Shown: one piece after another, positions 45,701 through 56,559 of the stretch | Layout of the letters: each line of letters starts with the position of its first letter | How positions within the stretch are numbered: the first letter of the stretch is position 1 | NCBI GenBank assembly: GCA_031841125.1 | Contig: CM063108.1 | Coordinates: 42,836,268-42,900,267, forward strand | Reading direction: 5' to 3' | Origin: Acanthococcus lagerstroemiae | Lineage: Eukaryota; Arthropoda; Insecta; Hemiptera; Eriococcidae | Length of the DNA stretch: 64,000 nucleotides | The notes under the pieces: generated by a model | The model's database searches: none | What the model saw: only the letters and a program-made list of their open reading frames with translations | Told to the model about the DNA's origin: nothing | Position numbers and translations under genes: made by a program

Positions 45701-48700
45701 CGCACAGATGTACACAGCGTGTACATCTGTGGTGGTGCGTGTACGAGTTGGTATGACAATCAGATTTTGAATTCTTATTCTTTGTCATTCCCATAGGTCT
45801 GTTTCACACGACGCCATGTACGGATGTTTTTAAAAGTTTGACGTAATTTTTAAATGCAGTTTGTGGAAAAAGTAATGATGATAGGCAGCTGCGATTTGTT
45901 TCATTCGAAAGAGCGCGACTTGTTCTATAAGAATTGTCAAGAAAGTGAAAAATGATTTTTTGACACCAGAGGCACATTTTATGACTTCAGATCACATATA
46001 ATTTCTTACGAGGTCAGGGACGTACCGAAAAGCTTTTCCTGGAGGGGAAAGTGTGAAAGTCCCAACTGATTTAACTCAAAATTCCCGAACATCTGAGCAA
46101 AAAAATAAAATAAATAAACCTTTTGACTTGTTGAATTTTTCTAACACCTCAACTTAAAATTCCCAAGTATCAAATTATCTAAGCAAAAAGAAAAGTTTTC
46201 ATTTGTTGGATTTTTCAAACTGCGCCTGACTGAAATGGTAAATTTTCCCAACTGCTGAGTAAAAAATTTCATACCGGGGGAAGCTCCGCCCCCCCCCCAT
46301 ATGTACGTTCCTGTACGAGGTGACTTGTGAATTTAAGGAAAATGAAGGATTCTCACTCCCGGTCGTCAATTGCGCTGCAGCATCCATCGCTAAAATCATT
46401 GTTCCAGAAGAAATTCATGAAAGCGAAAGAGTACAGTCCATTACCAAGAGGTCCTCCTGACAGCGAAGTACAACTAATTGGCCCGTTAGCCATGACAGAG
46501 ACTAGAAACAAATAATCAAAAGGAATATTTCAATTAAGTAATTCCACAAAAATTCCATCTTATGAACGTTGGCTATAAAATAAGGAGCAGGGTCAAAGAA
46601 GGAAGAAAACGTGTCTCTTTCTGGGCCTTAAAATTGTATTGGTCTCTAATGAGACGTTTGTTATATAGTGCAAATTTATTTATTTCTTCTTACTAGGGAT
46701 GGGATTTCAGTTTTATGCTCATAATTTACGTTTTTCGCGGTCTGAAATATGCCAAAAATATTCCTAAAAATCCGACAATATGCCAAAATACGTTCGATAA
46801 AAGGGGGCAATTTGAATATCAAAATTCAGGGATTTTGAAGGAAAACCATCATACGAAAAAATCAAAACGAAAACTTCATTCATATATTCGAAAAACGTAA
46901 AAAAAACACAAATGTTTAAAACAATCGCAATCTAAAGAAATAATTGCAAATGAAAAATCACAGAAAAAATATCGATTTTTTTCTCAGAGGAGCAGATTTT
47001 GGCTTAAAGTCAATTTTTCAATTTTTTTTTGTCTTTGAAAAAGTGGACTTTCGAGTATTTTGCGAAAAATGTCGTGAAAAATGGGGAAAAGGGTAACATA
47101 TGCTCAAAATATGTCTAAATGGATGTCAATGTATGCTTTATACGAAAAATATTTAAAAATATGCTCATACAAATTGGGCTCATTTTACTCGAAATTTTAT
47201 GATTCGCAAATATATTGTAAATATTCCTACCGGCAATCAACCAAAAAAAAAAAAAGGTAAAAACATAAAAATTCCATCCCTACTTCTTACTCATTCACTT
47301 TTTCGTTTTTCGCTATTGCTAATAACATTGTGAATTTAAAAAATTAAAAGAGCGAAGGTTTCATTGCCCCTCCAATGTTCGGTAGAAACGTCTTCGTGGA
47401 GTAGTTTTCTTGCTTCAAGAACGTAGATGTAGCTAGACATTTTGTTTTGGGGGGGAGGGGCGCGAATCGTGCATGATTTTTAGAAGTAGCTTCAAGAAAG
47501 GGTCCTAAGAAATTAAAGGGATGGTTTCCCCCTCACCATAATCAAGAAAACATATCAAAAATGATTCTTTGCGGGGAGAACTCATCAGTCGATTTCGCCA
47601 ACTGAAAGAAATTTTCAAAATCAAAATGAGCTGGAAAAATCTCTGCTTTTTCAATTTTTTTTTTTTCAATTGGTGTCACACTTGTATCGCTCAAAGGACG
47701 ATTTTCCCGGCGTACAAAGAATCCTGGGGAAGCCTCCATCTTTCTCGGTCACATCAGGGTCCAAGAAGGATATACGCATAATATGCTTTTTCGAGACATC
47801 TTTCAATTTATTTTGTATCCTTTACTATTAACATCTAATTTTTACAAAAGGACAGAAGCGTAATCAGCCTTCTAGATCAAGAGGGCTAGAATAAGTTTCC
47901 GTAGCGTTGTCAGATGAATTCTTTAAATGGCAAGGAGGACGAAATATGAAAGAAAGAACCCTCTAAATCACGTCAGATGTTTTTTTGTCTTAAGTTTTCG
48001 ACTACTGTGCCAATTTTTAACAAAACCATTCATGTAAGATAAAATTGAACTCAGATTTTCTTGTTGGATAATTTTATCTCTTACTTCCTATACATAACCT
48101 GCCCTACTATCCATGCAAAGTGACTTATTTGTCCAATACTGAAGATAACTGGGAAGAAGAGAAAAATCTATCCTATTTATAGGTGCATGAAGTTGAACGC
48201 CGCTTTTTATTTATTTAAAATGTCAATATCCATTTCTTGATCAAGTGTTATCCCATTTTCAACAGTTTTTGGTGATACAAACAGAAAGGGAATGCACAAA
48301 AGATCGCCGATCCATTGTTCATTTTTGTCAGTTTTATTTGAAAATCGGGGAAAGAAATTATATAGGGTAACAGGATCTGTAAGTCTGTGCGGTTCCTAAT
48401 ATCGCTGCGCAGTGTCGATTTCTCAAAACTGAAAGGATCTCGCGTTAATCTGACTCTGTGGTAATATTGCCTTGTGAAACCCATTGTCAATGAGGAAAAA
48501 CTTGTGATTCATCCCGGTTTCTTTCTCATTATATTGAGGCTTAAAGTTTTTGAACAATGAAATTCGGATATTTCCGCGATATATGAGGATTATTTAACCG
48601 CAGTTTTTCAAACGTTGTCGTTAAGTATTTTATATCATGAAGTACATTTCTTCAGCTTTTTGGACTGATTAAGTGATTCTAATATTGTGTACGCGGAAAG

Positions 48701-51700
48701 ACGTTAAAATTTGAGATGAATCTCAGAAGGCAAGGTTCTGTAAGACAGCGCACTTTATTTAATGTTGCGTGACGGCTTTTATCATCTCTTTGTAAACGGC
48801 GAGAAAGCTCCGTTATGGGAAGGGGATCTAAATACATGTATTTTCTCTGTCCTACTTGACCCTTTAAACCCCCTCCATGATTTGCCTCACATAACTCCTA
48901 AAAAAAAGCTTACTTTTTGCCAGGGGGTCTAGAAACCCAGCCACCTTATTTACGCCCTTGTTCTAACTGTTGTAAGAATGAATTGGTACTCGCATTATTA
49001 ATCAAACTTCAATTACATCATCACGAACGGCCTATGGGCTGAATATTGAATGATATATTCGTAAAGCAGAGTTCCAAACATGATGGAGATTGGATTCGGT
49101 GTTATAAGAGTGCCAGAAATGGGTGCATGTGGTATGCGCGAATGTCGAAAAAGACTAGGAACGTTACACGTGCGAAATCTGTGAATAAATTCATAAAATA
49201 AATACTTTTATGTGGATTATTGGCATTTTTTAGGGCGCGCAGTCTTACAGACCTATCATGCGCACTCTTACAGACCCATTTTTTGAGAGATCAAAAATTA
49301 CATGTCTTCGGAAAATGCTAATTACTCATTTTCTATCCACTCAACAGAGCTGAAACAAAAGGTTTAAATTACAGCATATCTCAATAATTAGGAAAAAAGT
49401 AACGGTAACTTTTCTACTAGGTGCGCAGTCTTACAGATCTTTATCCTACATGTGGCTCAAGATGTTTCAATTACAATTATTAAAGAATGAAAGCGTTCTG
49501 ACTGAAAAGTTTTGAATTTGCTTCTCTAGGAGAACAATATTTTTCCCATTATGAAAATCCATGTTGCCAGTTAATTATAGAAATTACACAAATTCCAGTT
49601 GATGAGTAATATCTAAGAGTAAAATAATATGATAAAAAAGGTCGACTGTTGGACTTCTGTTTTTAGTAGGACCTTGCCTTGGATATTTTCCCATGAGCGA
49701 AAATTAATTTGAAACAAAACGAATTACAGAATTATAGCAAAGAATTTTGTACAACCTTACAACACCATCAGGCAGAAAATAACTTTCTTTTTTTTAAAGT
49801 GAATTCCTTATCGTTGGTTATAGATAAGAGGCCCTGAAAAAAGATTTTTCCGAGGCTTACGACAATTGGCGGTATATAGGCCTGGCTGATCCCCTAATTT
49901 CTCCAAGAAGGATTCAGCTGAAACTTCCTTTCCCCGCATATTTTTACAGTTTTCACTTTCTTAGGTATCTCGTATTTTAGTCTCTTCTTCTCGGCTTGGC
50001 CAGAGCTTTCGCTGGATAAAAAGCGAATGAGAGAAATCATTTTTTAAAGCAATATTTGTGATGTTCATATTTATGAGTTCGGAGAATGAGTGATTTTCAA
50101 ACGAATATCAGTGCTGTCGCATGCGCCAAATGAGTACGACACTTATACAAGTTTAAATTCACTCATCCTCGCGTGATGCAATAAAATATTTTTGGAAAAA
50201 CGAACCAACAAAAAATCATTATTCTTTTATGTTTGAAATAATGATTTTGCCTCCTGAATTATTATCGTTACCCGATTGACGAACGGTGACGCAAAATTGC
50301 AACAATTTTGAAACCTCTTAAACGTCACTGTGGTGATTGACAACCGATCAGAAAGCTCCTTTTAAGCCAAGCCGCCGCCAGTATGTAGATTACCGCACTA
50401 ATTTTTCAACTTGATAGCGCTGAGGTAACAGTAACGATTTATAAAAGAGTTTTCTGAGTTTCCTGATTGGGTATAGAAACACCGTAGTGGCAGTCCATTA
50501 CGTGGTGCTTAAAAGGCTTTGAAAATCTTGCAATATTGCCATGACTCTTGTCAATCATGTTCAGTTCGAGAACAGGTCAATGCGCCTACGTTGTACTAGT
50601 ACAACATTGTGCAATACTGAATTTTGCTTGTAGTTTTCATTTTAAAAGATGTGTTTTGGCAGCCCTGCTATCACGTGGCTGAGATTACAATCCCGTCAGT
50701 CCTTCACGTGTTCAGTTTCTGGAAAACCGGGAAAAGTCAGGGAATGTGAACACATATGGAGAAGTCAGGAAAAAGTGAGGGAATTTTGAAGAAAATTGTA
50801 TGATGTAAAAATATTGTACAACTTTCTCTGTCAGACTTAATTGAACATTTTTTTTAAATAATTTGTTTGTATGAAATAGTTGGGAAATGGACTGGAGAAA
50901 TCTGGAAAAGTCTGGGATTTTTTTAGGGGGGGGGGGCTGGCTACCCTATCTTTCCCTTTCCTTCTATCCTATGGTTGGCAGCCTACCCGTTGAAGATTTT
51001 GATGTGCGTATCCAAGTGGAACGCATTCGGAAAACCACTTCCACTACTACATTGATGAGCTCTGTATACAAAACGGGGTTAGATGCAAGAGTGGTAGTAA
51101 AGATACGTCGTCGGCGTAGCGCCACTGACATTCGCATTCCATGCGCGTGCGTTTTCTTTGAAAAGACAAAAGGTCGTAGTGGCATTTCCACTCTAATACG
51201 TGTACGCAGCGCAACTAGATTTTCATGTTTTTAGTGGGAAAATCTTCAACGGGTATATTTTAAAATCATACGTTATAGAAGAATTCCAGAATCTTTGGTA
51301 GGTACATGATGTTAAATAACGCCTGAACTACCTTCATCCTCCTATTTGCTATCTAATGAGAACTGAAGGACGCACTATACCTACTGTACTCGAATATTGT
51401 GTAGGTAACTAGTAGTCTGCAATCAAGTATAGTTGTCTAACTTACGCGTGCGACCTGTGTTTCTGACCGTGAACGATTCGTACTTAGCGATGCCATGTTT
51501 CAAAAGTGTGAGATTGGCCACTCTGACTCTCGAAGTGTCTATATTTATGGGCGAATATGTTGGATACGGAAAGGGTGATATGAGATCATTTGGCCAGTTA
51601 TCAGCTAAATAAACAAAAGAAACATTGTTATGGTGTATATGCTGATGCAGTATTCAAACTTGGAAACTCTTAAAACATAGATCAGTGTAATAAATCACCA

Positions 51701-53113
51701 TAAAAAGTGTTACATAGTACTACAGATAATATCAATATTTTCCAGACGAATTACAAGGTGTCGACAAAGTTGATAAAATCTCTCTTCTACGAGTGAGTAA
51801 CATTTCTACCACTCTGTTGAATGTCTTCTGAGCTCATGTTAGGCCATTGTTGCTCACAGTCTCATCTGTGGGCATCGAATACCGCATACTTTTAATCTCA
51901 GGTCTCTCTTTCATGCTGATTTATTTCGCAACGGAGGTAGTTTTGAAATACTTGGTTCCTTTTATACACTCTTAGGTTGTTTTGCTAGTACTTAGTGATA
52001 GTCTGCTTAGGAGCAATCTGTTATCTAAGAGCAGGTTAGCGAGAATTCGGACTGGGCAAACAACAACAACACCGGAACTAAACCCAACTGATAAGCGAAC
52101 GGTGATGGTTACTTTGACTCACATAAGAAAAACACACTGAGCAAAGATCATTATGTTACTACCTGAGAATAAAAAATTTCTTAGAAACCAAACGTATACA
52201 TTTTTAATCCGGAAAGTTTTTAGCATATATGTTAATAAACTTCTGGTTCCTAACAAATTTCTTATTCTGAGGTAGTAACATAATGATCTTTGCTCCGTGC
52301 GTTTTTCTTATGGGAGTCAAAATGTTCGTTGGCCAAAAGTTGGGTATTTTTGCTAACAGTAACCAAGAACTGTAACTCACTGTGTGACGTCAAATCACCG
52401 TTCGCTCATCAAAAAATAGCTATTCGACGCTAGCGCTCCTACAGTTTGCACAGTCATCTGCTATTGGGGCGCGTTACCCTGATGGCGCGCTAGTGTATTT
52501 CATCCCGTTTTATGTACTTCCACTTTTGGCCACCATTTGTAAAGTAGATGGCGCGCTATGTATTTCATCCCGTTTGGGTAGCTTCTGCATTTGTCCACCA
52601 GATGTCAGCCACTTTGCTGACGTGTCCCAATTCCTTCTCAAATCCTGTTCTCTGCTCTTTTGCTCTTTTTGATTCAGAACGAACGGCGAACGTTTTTTGA
52701 ATACTCGTTCTCAACCTGCTCGTGTTACTCGTTCGTTTTTCTTGTTAATTGTTGTGAATCGCTGAATACAGCAGGAATACAACCTCATAAGTCATGACCG
52801 GTAACACAAAGAAACGGAGATGACGAACATAGCTGAAGGAGCAAAATAGTAGTTTGATAGCAATAGCAGGTTAAAAGAGCAGATATTTAAAAATAACAAG
52901 AGCAAAAAGAACAGATTAGGTAAGATAGCAGGTTTGATCAACACTATTTGCTTTTCCTAGTTGACTTCTGAAAATTAACATATAGGTTTCCTTCACTATA
53001 TGTGCGTTCAGTTGTGATAATTACTATTACTTACCCCGCGAATTGTTGTAGTAAACAGCTTGACATCCCGCAAGAAATGCACCGCACAATAAGAGAACCG
53101 TTTTAAGAGACAT
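42770..53113 (-). CDS. Gene B: secreted alpha-carbonic-anhydrase-like protein lacking zinc ligands
   Basis: Six minus-strand exons: 1, 53035-53113; 2, 51446-51604; 3, 46357-46501; 4, 45386-45494; 5, 43384-43632; 6, 42770-42907. All junctions are AG/GT, with phases 1-1-2-0-0, giving 292 residues. It opens with a clear signal peptide (MSLKTVLLLCGAFLAGCQA). The carbonic anhydrase order is complete: DNWPNDLISPF and SPINID; CTSLSGGPLGNGLYSF; MNFFWNND where active enzymes have FHFHWG; FPLLAAAYYWNVKYHSFKHAL where they have YPMELHLVHW; YRDGLVITNTYVSV; VQYYYAYPGSYIDLDD with an insertion in place of LTTPPC; YPCATIIQFPK; and a C-terminal exon with DDRPV (usual NxRPVQ). Zinc positions 94, 96 and 119 read Asn, Phe and Ala, so it should not bind catalytic zinc (inference from alignment by eye). 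It probably acts as a secreted binding or structural protein; the partner is unknown. Confidence 0.88.
42975..43281. mobile_element. hAT-like MITE in intron 5 of gene B
   Basis: The left end AAGGCCCGTAAGCA and right end, CAGACCCGTAACCA on the minus strand, are inverted with several mismatches. Flanks AAAATGCG and AAAATGTA match at 6 of 8. C run near 43240. Older than the other copies, judging by drift. Confidence 0.55.
44200..44860. repeat. Degenerate short-unit repeat rich in AAACTC/AGACTC (intron 4 of gene B)
   Basis: Imperfect units such as AAACTCATCCAGACTCC, TTAAAATCCATTCAAACT, AAGACTCATGGAAACC and GACTCACTAAGCC fill the stretch. It is similar in style to 8860-9370. Confidence 0.5.
45703..45731. 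repeat. Perfect 13-bp palindrome arms, 3-nt loop
   Basis: CACAGATGTACAC, then AGC, then GTGTACATCTGTG. The flanks GGTGCG repeat as well. Inside intron 3 of gene B. Confidence 0.85.
46015..46313. mobile_element. hAT-like MITE (CAGGGACGTACC termini), copy 2, in intron 3 of gene B
   Basis: The left end CAGGGACGTACCG and right end GTACGTTCCTG are inverted. The 8-bp duplication TACGAGGT is perfect on both sides (46007-46014 and 46314-46321). The interior matches the copy at 7123-7499, including GTGAAAGTCCCAACTGA and CCCAACTGCTGAGTAAAAAA. It ends only 43 bp from exon 3. Confidence 0.88.
46694..47282. mobile_element. hAT-like element (TAGGGATGGRATTT termini) in intron 2 of gene B
   Basis: The left end TAGGGATGGGATTTCAGTTT and the right end, TAGGGATGGAATTTTTATG on the minus strand, are inverted. 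The 8-bp duplication CTTCTTAC is perfect (46686-46693 and 47283-47290). The 589-bp body is AT-rich and non-coding, with ATGCTCAAAATATG and ATGCTCATA motifs scattered. Confidence 0.88.
47291..50983. other. Intron 2 of gene B, no further element with clear ends
   Basis: GCGCAGTCTTACAGACC-like words occur three times at 49233-49440. A fragment with GGAAAAGTCAGGGAATGTG near 50735 recalls the hAT family at 61753. A 9-G run lies at 50928. No exon signature was found. Confidence 0.4.
50984..51255 (+). mobile_element. MITE (TACCCGTTGAAGATTTT termini) in intron 2 of gene B
   Basis: TACCCGTTGAAGATTTT at the left is perfectly mirrored by AAAATCTTCAACGGGTA at the right. Its right two thirds match the tandem copies at 3190-3671, so this copy defines the true element. 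The open frames at 50887-51234 and 50964-51191 are by-products. Confidence 0.75.
52086..52412. mobile_element. Fold-back element, copy 2, in intron 1 of gene B
   Basis: Long nested arms: GATAAGCGAACGGTGAT with ATCACCGTTCGCTCATC at the outside, then CATAAGAAAAACACAC with its mirror, then GAGCAAAGATCATTATG and on, mirrored through 52246-52298. A related copy is at 17098-17420 and a fragment at 15640-15950. Confidence 0.75.
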
Positions 53114-53163
53114 CTTGATATTGAATATCCGTCTATGTGACTATAAAATTTTCAACCTCGCTA

Positions 53164-53170
53164 TTATATA
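53164..53170 (-). promoter_or_regulatory. Probable TATA box of gene B
   Basis: TATATAA on the minus strand, about 51-57 nt upstream of the start codon, nearly the same spacing as the TATA box of gene A. Confidence 0.4.
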
Positions 53171-53599
53171 TTTACTCGAACGATATGTGTGCCTTATATT
53201 GATTCAAATCCGACAGAAATATCTCCATGCAAGACTTTTTATTGCGCCCTGTCAACTGATTTCGCTCGGACAAGAAGTCAGAACTACAGTACCTTTACTT
53301 TTGTTATCACTGCGCTGACGACATATCAACGGAACTTCCGAATTAATGCTTTCTATCAACTTCTTTTATTATTTTTGATACTGATTGACATATTTTGATG
53401 ATGTACTCCGTGTTATTATTAGTTAAGTTACTGTCGTGGAAATTGAAACTGAATGCAAAAAGGCATTTCCGAGATGTTAAGTAAAACTTTCCAAGTGAAT
53501 GCATGACGGCGCGATGCGCTATGTTTTGCACAAAAGTAGGTCGCTTACGCAGATGTGTTTTGAGCTCACAACCGCCCGCCAATCTTGGAATTAACTCGT

Positions 53600-54560
53600 A
53601 TCATTCTCATCCATTGGCCCGGAAAGATCTCACACGTCACCGAAGACTGCTGTCCAGTTAGCCTCCCTCAGGGCTCACTAGAATAATCCAACGGTAGTGA
53701 TACGCATTCAGGAAAAACCACTCCTTGGCCATCGCGGCGGTTCCGAGTAACAGGTGATTTCGCCGATACTTTCAACATATCGAAAAACTGCCATGGCCGT
53801 TGTATTCCTGGATATATCGAAAGTCTTCAACAAGGTATCGAAGCCTTCGTGACACCACGTCGGACTCCCTCCAAATGCCCGCACTCCTGGTATAGTCCTC
53901 TCCGCAAAATGGGCCGTTGGCTGTCAAACTGGACTACCACCTATCCAAACACCACTCATCATCACCGGATTCTCCCAAGGGTCACCGCGATATCTTCGAT
54001 TCTGTATAACCTATTCACCAGCTATATACCATTGACAAATGGCATCTGCCTAGTCCAGTTCTCAGACGAACCATGCTCTACACCTCCATTGGGTGCTAAT
54101 CTCCGGTCTTGCGTCTATTGACTGAAAACACAGATAGACACCACAATCTGTTACCATTCCAAATGGTGATTCTCGATCGATGCAAGCCTAGAGGCAGTGC
54201 TAGTTCGCGTCGTCGCAAACTTGCTCCAATTGCGCATCAAAGACGTCACAATTTCCTGTAAAAATCACATAAAAACCTCGAAGTTAGTTTCACTCATCGA
54301 GGCCTATTCAACTCTCACCCCTGAAAGAGATCTAACAATCTAGGGGCAGAAAAACAACCTATATGTTATGCTCAGGCCCAAGTAACACTACCACTAGACT
54401 GAAATTCTCACATACAAGTTGGCTTTAAGAACAAAATATTCCGCGCGACCTCCAACTAACCCTGGTATGTCCGAACAGCCGACATCCGTAAAGCCATCCC
54501 CAGCTTGAGGACATACAGGTATCTGCTCAGCAGCAAGTTTCTTTCTTAAAACGTATGAAA
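53600..54560 (+). pseudogene. Jockey-like LINE reverse transcriptase, heavily decayed
   Basis: Plus-strand RT motifs appear in shifting frames: AVVFLDISKVFNKV (motif with the first catalytic Asp) at about 53793-53835, a QGS at 53978, then ISSILYNLFTSYIPLTNG and LVQFSDE (usual QFADD) at about 53990-54070, and finally FKNKIFRA, PWYVRTADIRKAIPSL from the C-terminal part at about 54430-54510. The catalytic Asp-Asp is Asp-Glu and several frames are needed, so it is dead. GC is higher than in the surroundings. Confidence 0.75.
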
Positions 54561-56559
54561 TCTAGTCCATACCTTCATTTACAAACCATGACTACCATTC
54601 CAGTTTCTGCCCTTGCGAATCCAGAATATACCACACTCTGCAGGGGAAAACCCTTCGTCATATCTTTACTGTGGTTTAAGGACAGTGAGCACAATTTCCG
54701 GTACTTAGCTCGCAAACCTAAAGGCAAAGAGGTACCATTGTTATGTACGCAACTCTGTTGAGTAACGTTTGGTAGCCAGTGCTGAAGTGTTGTTCCCATC
54801 TTTTTGTACTCCCTATAATTTTCTACGACTAGGTATGTAGAGATTTCTAATTTTTTTAGAATGATATTTGAGCATTCTGTTTGTGCAGAAAATCTGTGGA
54901 AAAATTGTTGGGTCCTTCATTCCCTCTCCCCTTATTATAAAAAGAAACTAAATATTCCACAACATTGATGACTGGTACAATATCTGGCCGACATTTCCTT
55001 ACACATTAGTGTTTTCAATTCAGACAAACTATGTTGTTAAATGTTGATCTTTTCTTTAAAAATACACGAATTTAATTTAACTTGCTGTGGTTACTGAAGA
55101 GAAATAACAATTAAGGTGGCGTGGGGCAAAAGATGAACAAAAAAAATACATTTTTATGAATTTCTTTACTTGGAATTATTATTATTATTATTATTATCAT
55201 CATTTTTTTTTGGGGGGGGGGCGCATTTATCGGCTCACAATGGTAATGTTGAATTCACGAAAAAAATATGCTGTTTGCACGAAATATATAGATGACAAGC
55301 GCAATAACAACAACGAAACAGAAAAAGAAAGAGTTTGAAGCAAAAATTAAACTCCAGAACAATGTAATGCATTTACACGATAAAATAAAATACGCCCGGA
55401 ATTGTAATACCTTCTACACACAATAAAAAAGAGACACGGTATTACTGCGCCCAAAATAAAAAGTTTGAACTCTCGACCTCCATCATATAGTTGTCACAAA
55501 TTTACAATTTCGCACAACTTAATGTCAAAATCAAATTTCGGAGCAATAAAAATCTATGAATCGATTCTCCCCCTCCTCAGAAGCCACAATTTTAGATTCA
55601 AAGCCAAACCGACATCAAAAACGAATTCGTTAAGTTCGAAACCCCTCGATGATCTCGATGGGGTCATTCGCATAAATATTAGGTCCAAAAATTCCTATAA
55701 TACATATACTATAATAAAGGGTAATTTGTACACGTCCTCTCTTTTTTTCTTCTTTTTTTTTTGGCTCTCAATCCGAGCTCTTCAAGCATTGCACATTACT
55801 CGCTGCACATTGCTGCAGTTTTGAGTAGACACCTTTTCTGTACCAGTTTACATCGAAATGAGTCCAAACTTTTCATTTTAAACGTAAAATGTTCATAAAA
55901 TATCATTTTTCCAACAAAAATTTCTTACTCAAACTTAAAACGCATTTTTCTCGAAACTACAATTTTTCAAACTTTGATTTCAAAAATTCGAATTTTTGAC
56001 TTAAAAACCTCGGGTTTGGTTCATTATGACCGAAATTCATCCTCTAATATTACCCCCTAGCCTTAACTCCATACCGACAAGGTGGGCCCTTTCGACGTGG
56101 ATGTACTCATATTATGCTTCGTATATCTGATTGCTGGAATGCTCTTTCAATTCACCTATTGTGTACTCTCGGATTTCAAGTGAAAATTTATCTATAAGAA
56201 ATGGCGTGCATACGAGTATTCATTTCAGTAACTCTTTTTTCTTTTTTACTTGTTGATAAAGATTCTCTCTCTTGGCATACTTTACCATTTCAAATTTGTG
56301 AAGTGAATATAGGTTTCAATCCTTATTTTTTACAATGGGCGCCCGAGAGGGTAGCGGAGGTAGCGACCGCTGCCTCATAAGCTTTCTTTTTTTCCTTTTT
56401 TTTTTTTTTTTTTGTGCATAGTTAGGGATATTTGTGATTCATGTAATTAAGTCGTTCGATAATATGTTTATTAACATTCGTCAACATATAGGGACTGTGC
56501 ATGTTCGTTTTTTTCAGTTATCAGCTAGTGACTCATGCCTATGTAACTATGCAAAAATC
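54561..56559. other. No gene seen
   Basis: AT-rich. (ATT)n at about 55175-55196 followed by T and G runs. The 119-codon frame at 55465-55824 is low in complexity with a poly-Phe run and lacks start or splice context. The sequence GGGCGCCCGAGAGGGTAGCG at 56339 followed by a long T run at 56396-56415 may be a SINE scrap. Confidence 0.4.

Noticed and set aside
55465..55824. 119-codon plus-strand open frame
   Set aside because: It includes a poly-Phe run from a T tract, low complexity throughout, no recognisable motif.
56339..56420. tRNA-like or SINE head followed by a T run
   Set aside because: GGTAGCGGAGGTAGCG resembles an A box, but no B box or acceptor pairing was found.
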